DNA of 9,150 nucleotides. Source: JALYUA01 sp038229875. GTDB taxonomy: Bacteria; Acidobacteriota; Thermoanaerobaculia; UBA5066; Gp7-AA6. The DNA is taken from contig JBBROA010000145.1 of the NCBI GenBank assembly GCA_038229875.1, positions 1 to 9,150 on the forward strand, read 5' to 3'. This document shows positions 6,608 through 9,150 of this stretch, in pieces. Position numbers and translations under genes: made by a program. How positions within the stretch are numbered: position 1 is the stretch's first letter; the number at the start of each line of letters is the position of its first letter. The notes beneath the pieces were generated by a model. That model searched no databases. It saw nothing but the letters and a program-made list of their open reading frames with translations, and was not told where the DNA came from.

Positions 6608-8617
6608 TCAGCCGCGGGCGCGGGCGCGGGCGCTTGCCTGGCTCAGCCGCTCGAAGCGCCCTCGGTAGGCGGGGCTTTCCCGCGCGATCTTTTCCAGTGA
6701 GCGCAGGTCGTCGGCGTCGCCCGACGCGCGCCACGCCTTTTCCAAAGCGAGCGCCTGCGCGAACGTCCGGTCGGATGAGGCGGCGATGCGCGCCAGAACG
6801 CGCAGAGCCGATGCCGCGTTCGGATCGAGCCGGAGCGCCGCACGGGCTTCCTGCGTCGCTTCCACGACGCGGCGCGACCGGAGCAGCCAGTCCGCCCGGT
6901 CGGCGTGCACGGCGGCGGAGCGGGGGCCGAGCTCGAGCGCCCGCTTCCACGCTGCGGCGGCTTCGGAAGAGGTCTCTCGCGAAAGGACGATTGCGAGCCG
7001 GTAAGCGAGCGGGAGCGAGCCCGGGTTGCTCGCGAGCCCTCGCCGGTAATTCGCCGCGGCCTCGGCCTGCCGCCCCTGCGCCTCCAGAACGACACCCAGG
7101 CCGAAAAACCCGTTTTCGTAGGAATGGTTGACCGCGAGCGCGTGGCGATAGGAGGTCTCCGCTTCCGGCAGCAGCCCCAGGTCTTTTTCCGAGCGGCCCT
7201 TGCCCGCCCAGGCGTCCCAGTAGCCGTCGTAGAGCGAGACGGCGCGCGAATACTCGGCGAGCGCTTCGCGGGGCCGGCCGGTCTCAACCGACACGTAGCC
7301 CTGGTTGTAGTGGGTCTTCGCGCTCTCGGGCGACGTGCGGACGGAGTTCGCGAAGATCGCGGAATCACTCCACCAGACCGGGTTGCGCAGCACCGTTCTC
7401 GCGGCGAACGCGATCGCGATCAGGGCGGCCGCCGCGCGCGCCCGGGGGCCGAGATTCCGCAGGTTGTCCATCCCCCCCGAGCAGACGGACGCCAGGACCA
7501 GAAACAGCCCCGCGGACGGAAGGTAGGCCGTGCGCTCGCCGAAGATCGTGCCGATCGGGTACAGGACGTTCGCCGTCGGGAGAAAGGCCGTCCCGAAAAA
7601 GAGCACGCCGAGCGCCGTCGACGAGCCGCTCGAAAACCGGCGGAGCGCGAGGACGGCGGCGACGGCGAGAAGAGCGGCCGCGGCAATTCCTTCAGGCGAG
7701 CGACCGGAGACCATGCGGATCGACCAGGCCGACTCGTCGGCGGACAGATGGAGCGGAAAGAGCGTGCGGCCGGCGTATCTCATAAGCAGCAGGGACGCGT
7801 TCAACACACGGCGCCAGGCGCCGAGAGCGGCGAGCGGGTTCTCGACTTCAAAGATCCCGGTGTCGCGCGCGCGAAGCACGCCGCCGAGCACCCACGAACG
7901 GAGAGCAAAGGTTCCGGCGAGCACGGCGCCGGCGCCGACGAAGGCAGGCAGACCCTTCCCGAGCGCGGTGCGGAATCGCGTCCAGAGGCCGCCCGGCTCC
8001 CGCCAGGCCAGGAGCAGGAAGAGCAACGCGGGGGCGACGGCCGCGCTCTCCTTCGTCAGCACGGCCAGGCCGTAGAAGAAGAGCGCGAGCGCGAGGCGGC
8101 GCGAACGCCGCGGTGGTCCCAAGCCGCCGAGCGCGACGTGAAGAAAGGCGAGCGCCAGGACCGCGGCCAGCGTCTCGCCCCGGCCGACCAGGCTCGTAAC
8201 CGCCTCGACGTGCACGGGCGCGACCGCAAAGAAAAGCGAGGCGAGCGCCGCGGTCGCGCCGGGGACCCCGACCCTGAGCAGCAGAGCACCGAAAAGCAAC
8301 GTCGCGCCCGCGTGCAGCAGGACATTTACGACGTGGAAGGCCTCGGGGACCCGGCCGTGGACCCACCACTGCACCGCGTACGAAATGAGCAGAACCGGCC
8401 GGTACGCCGTTCCGGAGCCGCGAGGGCCGCCGAAGTACGGCGTTGAAAAGACCTCGACGACACGGTCCGGCGCCCGGATCCGCGGGTTGTCCCGGATGAT
8501 CGCCTTGTCGTCGTAGGAGAAGGTCCCCGTCATGCCGTTCGCGTAAGTCACGAGGCAAACGAGGACGAGCAGAAAGGCCCACGCCCTCCGGTCTCGGGGG
8601 GAGGGGACTTCGGTCAT
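6608..8617 (-). CDS. TMTC-like polytopic glycosyltransferase-type protein with C-terminal TPR repeats
   Basis: The 669-residue product has an N-terminal half of about ten transmembrane helices and a soluble C-terminal TPR domain, the layout of the TMTC (DUF1736) family. In animals that family uses a polyprenyl-phosphate mannose donor for O-mannosylation. Family features seen here: GTFSYDDKAIIRDNPRI (31-47) with the paired acidic D36-D37 of GT-C enzymes in the first extracytoplasmic loop, AYRPVLL (71-77), FHVVNVLLHA (94-103), APVHVEAVTSLVGRGE (133-148), LTKESA (187-192), LFPLHLSADES (286-296), and FGERTAYLPSAGL (359-371). TPR-type repeats begin near residue 434 (THYNQGYVSVETGRPREA) and run to about 610, at least four to five units. 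The frame is open to an ATG at 8716, but residues from there lack hydrophobic or family character, so ATG 8617 (MTEVPSP) is preferred; it has no Shine-Dalgarno. The role is inferred to be protein or surface glycosylation; donor and acceptor are unknown. Confidence 0.85.
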   Translation of the reverse strand: MTEVPSPRDRRAWAFLLVLVCLVTYANGMTGTFSYDDKAIIRDNPRIRAPDRVVEVFSTPYFGGPRGSGTAYRPVLLISYAVQWWVHGRVPEAFHVVNVLLHAGATLLFGALLLRVGVPGATAALASLFFAVAPVHVEAVTSLVGRGETLAAVLALAFLHVALGGLGPPRRSRRLALALFFYGLAVLTKESAAVAPALLFLLLAWREPGGLWTRFRTALGKGLPAFVGAGAVLAGTFALRSWVLGGVLRARDTGIFEVENPLAALGAWRRVLNASLLLMRYAGRTLFPLHLSADESAWSIRMVSGRSPEGIAAAALLAVAAVLALRRFSSGSSTALGVLFFGTAFLPTANVLYPIGTIFGERTAYLPSAGLFLVLASVCSGGMDNLRNLGPRARAAAALIAIAFAARTVLRNPVWWSDSAIFANSVRTSPESAKTHYNQGYVSVETGRPREALAEYSRAVSLYDGYWDAWAGKGRSEKDLGLLPEAETSYRHALAVNHSYENGFFGLGVVLEAQGRQAEAAANYRRGLASNPGSLPLAYRLAIVLSRETSSEAAAAWKRALELGPRSAAVHADRADWLLRSRRVVEATQEARAALRLDPNAASALRVLARIAASSDRTFAQALALEKAWRASGDADDLRSLEKIARESPAYRGRFERLSQASARARARG

Positions 8618-8732
8618 TGCGGGGAGAGTGTAGACGCACGACCGAGCGCGCGTGGCGCCTGTTTCTCGAGGCCGCCACTCGCCCGCGTCACTGGAATGGC
8701 CGACACTCCTTTTCAAGCGCGACTCGAGGAAT
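8618..8732 (-). other. 115-base gap between the sigma-54 activator and the TMTC-like gene
   Basis: This stretch holds no gene I can support. Read on the minus strand it contains TTGAAA (8716-8711) with no matching -10, and TACACT (8632-8627) 9 bases before the ATG with no -35. No intrinsic terminator is seen after the activator's stop at 8733-8735, so read-through from the activator into the TMTC-like gene is possible. Confidence 0.4.
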
Positions 8733-9150
8733 CTACGAGGGCGGTCGAACGGAGCCGGAATCGCCCGGCCGGGTCGTCACCTTCAGCTCCCGGATCAGAT
8801 AGAGAAGCGCCTGGCGCGACAACTTCAGCTCGCGCGCCGCCCGGCTGCGATTGCCTCCCGAACGCTCCAGGGCTCCCATGATCAGGTCGCGCCTGTGCGC
8901 GTCGACGCGGGTGCGGTAGCCGTGGCGCGGATCGCCGGGGCGGGCCGACCTCCGCACCGCTTCGGGCAGCAGCGCCGCCGCAATGCGCGTCCCCTCCGCG
9001 TGGGCGGCGGCCTGGCCGATGGCGCTCTGGAGCTCGCGGACGTTTCCCGGCCAGGAGTGAGTGAGCAGCGCCACCCTCGCGGCGCGTGACAGGCGCGGCA
9101 TCTGCACGCCGTGATAGGTCGAGAGCTCGAGCAGGAATTGAGTCACGAGA
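8733..9150 (-). CDS. Sigma-54-dependent transcriptional activator (C-terminal part)
   Basis: The frame enters from the window edge and ends at TAG (8735-8733), giving about 138 residues of the C-terminus of an NtrC-type enhancer-binding protein. The segment starts in the lid region of the AAA+ domain (FLLELSTYHG, then LSRAARVALLTH) and contains the hallmark S-W-P-G-N-V-R-E-L-Q motif near 9030-9059. After a linker comes a Fis-type helix-turn-helix at about 8784-8855 (GNRSRAARELKLSRQALLYL), which would bind an upstream activating sequence. The Walker motifs, the GAFTGA loop and any receiver or sensory domain lie outside the window, so the signal it senses is unknown. The GTG at 9146 is an internal valine, not the start. 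The gene is upstream of and co-directional with the TMTC-like gene. The target promoter is not identifiable here. Confidence 0.92.
   Translation of the reverse strand, partial: LVTQFLLELSTYHGVQMPRLSRAARVALLTHSWPGNVRELQSAIGQAAAHAEGTRIAAALLPEAVRRSARPGDPRHGYRTRVDAHRRDLIMGALERSGGNRSRAARELKLSRQALLYLIRELKVTTRPGDSGSVRPPS

Noticed and set aside
6905..8446. A 513-codon plus-strand frame antisense to the TMTC-like gene.
   Set aside because: The product is low-complexity and charged (many R, E, Q, G) with no domain or ribosome binding site, while the opposite strand encodes a well-supported membrane and TPR protein.
8618..8716. A 33-residue N-terminal extension of the TMTC-like protein from an ATG at 8716.
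   Set aside because: The extra residues show no signal-peptide or family character. The ATG at 8617 places the first helix at the usual distance from the N-terminus.
1..9150. Defence systems, toxin-antitoxin pairs, CRISPR arrays, prophage or transposon remnants.
   Set aside because: No matching genes, spaced repeats, terminal inverted repeats or target-site duplications were seen. Apart from the 210-310 AT-rich island, composition is uniform.

Overview
The window comes from a GC-rich bacterial chromosome and reads mostly as ordinary housekeeping and envelope genes. I see no tRNA, rRNA, CRISPR array, insertion sequence, integrase or phage gene. The mix (Ig-like secreted protein, TMTC-like membrane protein with TPR repeats, Fis-type sigma-54 activator, hsp20 beside lon, very high GC) would suit an Acidobacteriota-like or deltaproteobacterial-type lineage. 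That is an impression from gene content only, and the taxon is not established by anything in the sequence.

Layout. (1) Bases 1-196, minus strand: the 5' end of a secreted protein with a signal peptide and the start of an Ig-like domain, cut by the window edge. (2) Bases 197-402: a divergent intergenic region with an AT-rich island (about 210-310) that holds candidate promoters for both sides. (3) Bases 403-5982 and on to 6602, plus strand: a co-directional run of a lysylphosphatidylglycerol-synthase/flippase-type membrane protein, nrdR, a small heat-shock protein, lon, thiL and a DUF2062 membrane protein. Gaps range from 74 bases to a 3-base overlap, so much of it may be co-transcribed. (4) Bases 6608-8617, minus strand: a TMTC-like polytopic membrane protein with a C-terminal TPR domain, convergent with the DUF2062 gene and only 5 bases away from it. 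(5) Bases 8733-9150, minus strand: the C-terminal part of a sigma-54-dependent transcriptional activator, cut by the window edge.

How the genes fit together. Hsp20 and Lon form a proteostasis pair: a holdase that keeps unfolded proteins soluble and the AAA+ protease that degrades them. NrdR (repressor of ribonucleotide reductase genes) and ThiL (thiamine diphosphate synthesis) flank that pair. In many proteobacteria nrdR and thiL belong to one riboflavin/nusB cluster, so hsp20-lon sits where rib/nusB genes would be in that arrangement. The flippase-like, DUF2062 and TMTC-like proteins all point to the cell envelope, perhaps lipid or glycan handling, but nothing ties them to one pathway.

I did not find a convincing undescribed system. 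The most thought-provoking detail is an IPV tripeptide in the proline-rich tail of Lon that matches the C-terminal I-X-I/V docking motif of the Hsp20 encoded just upstream.
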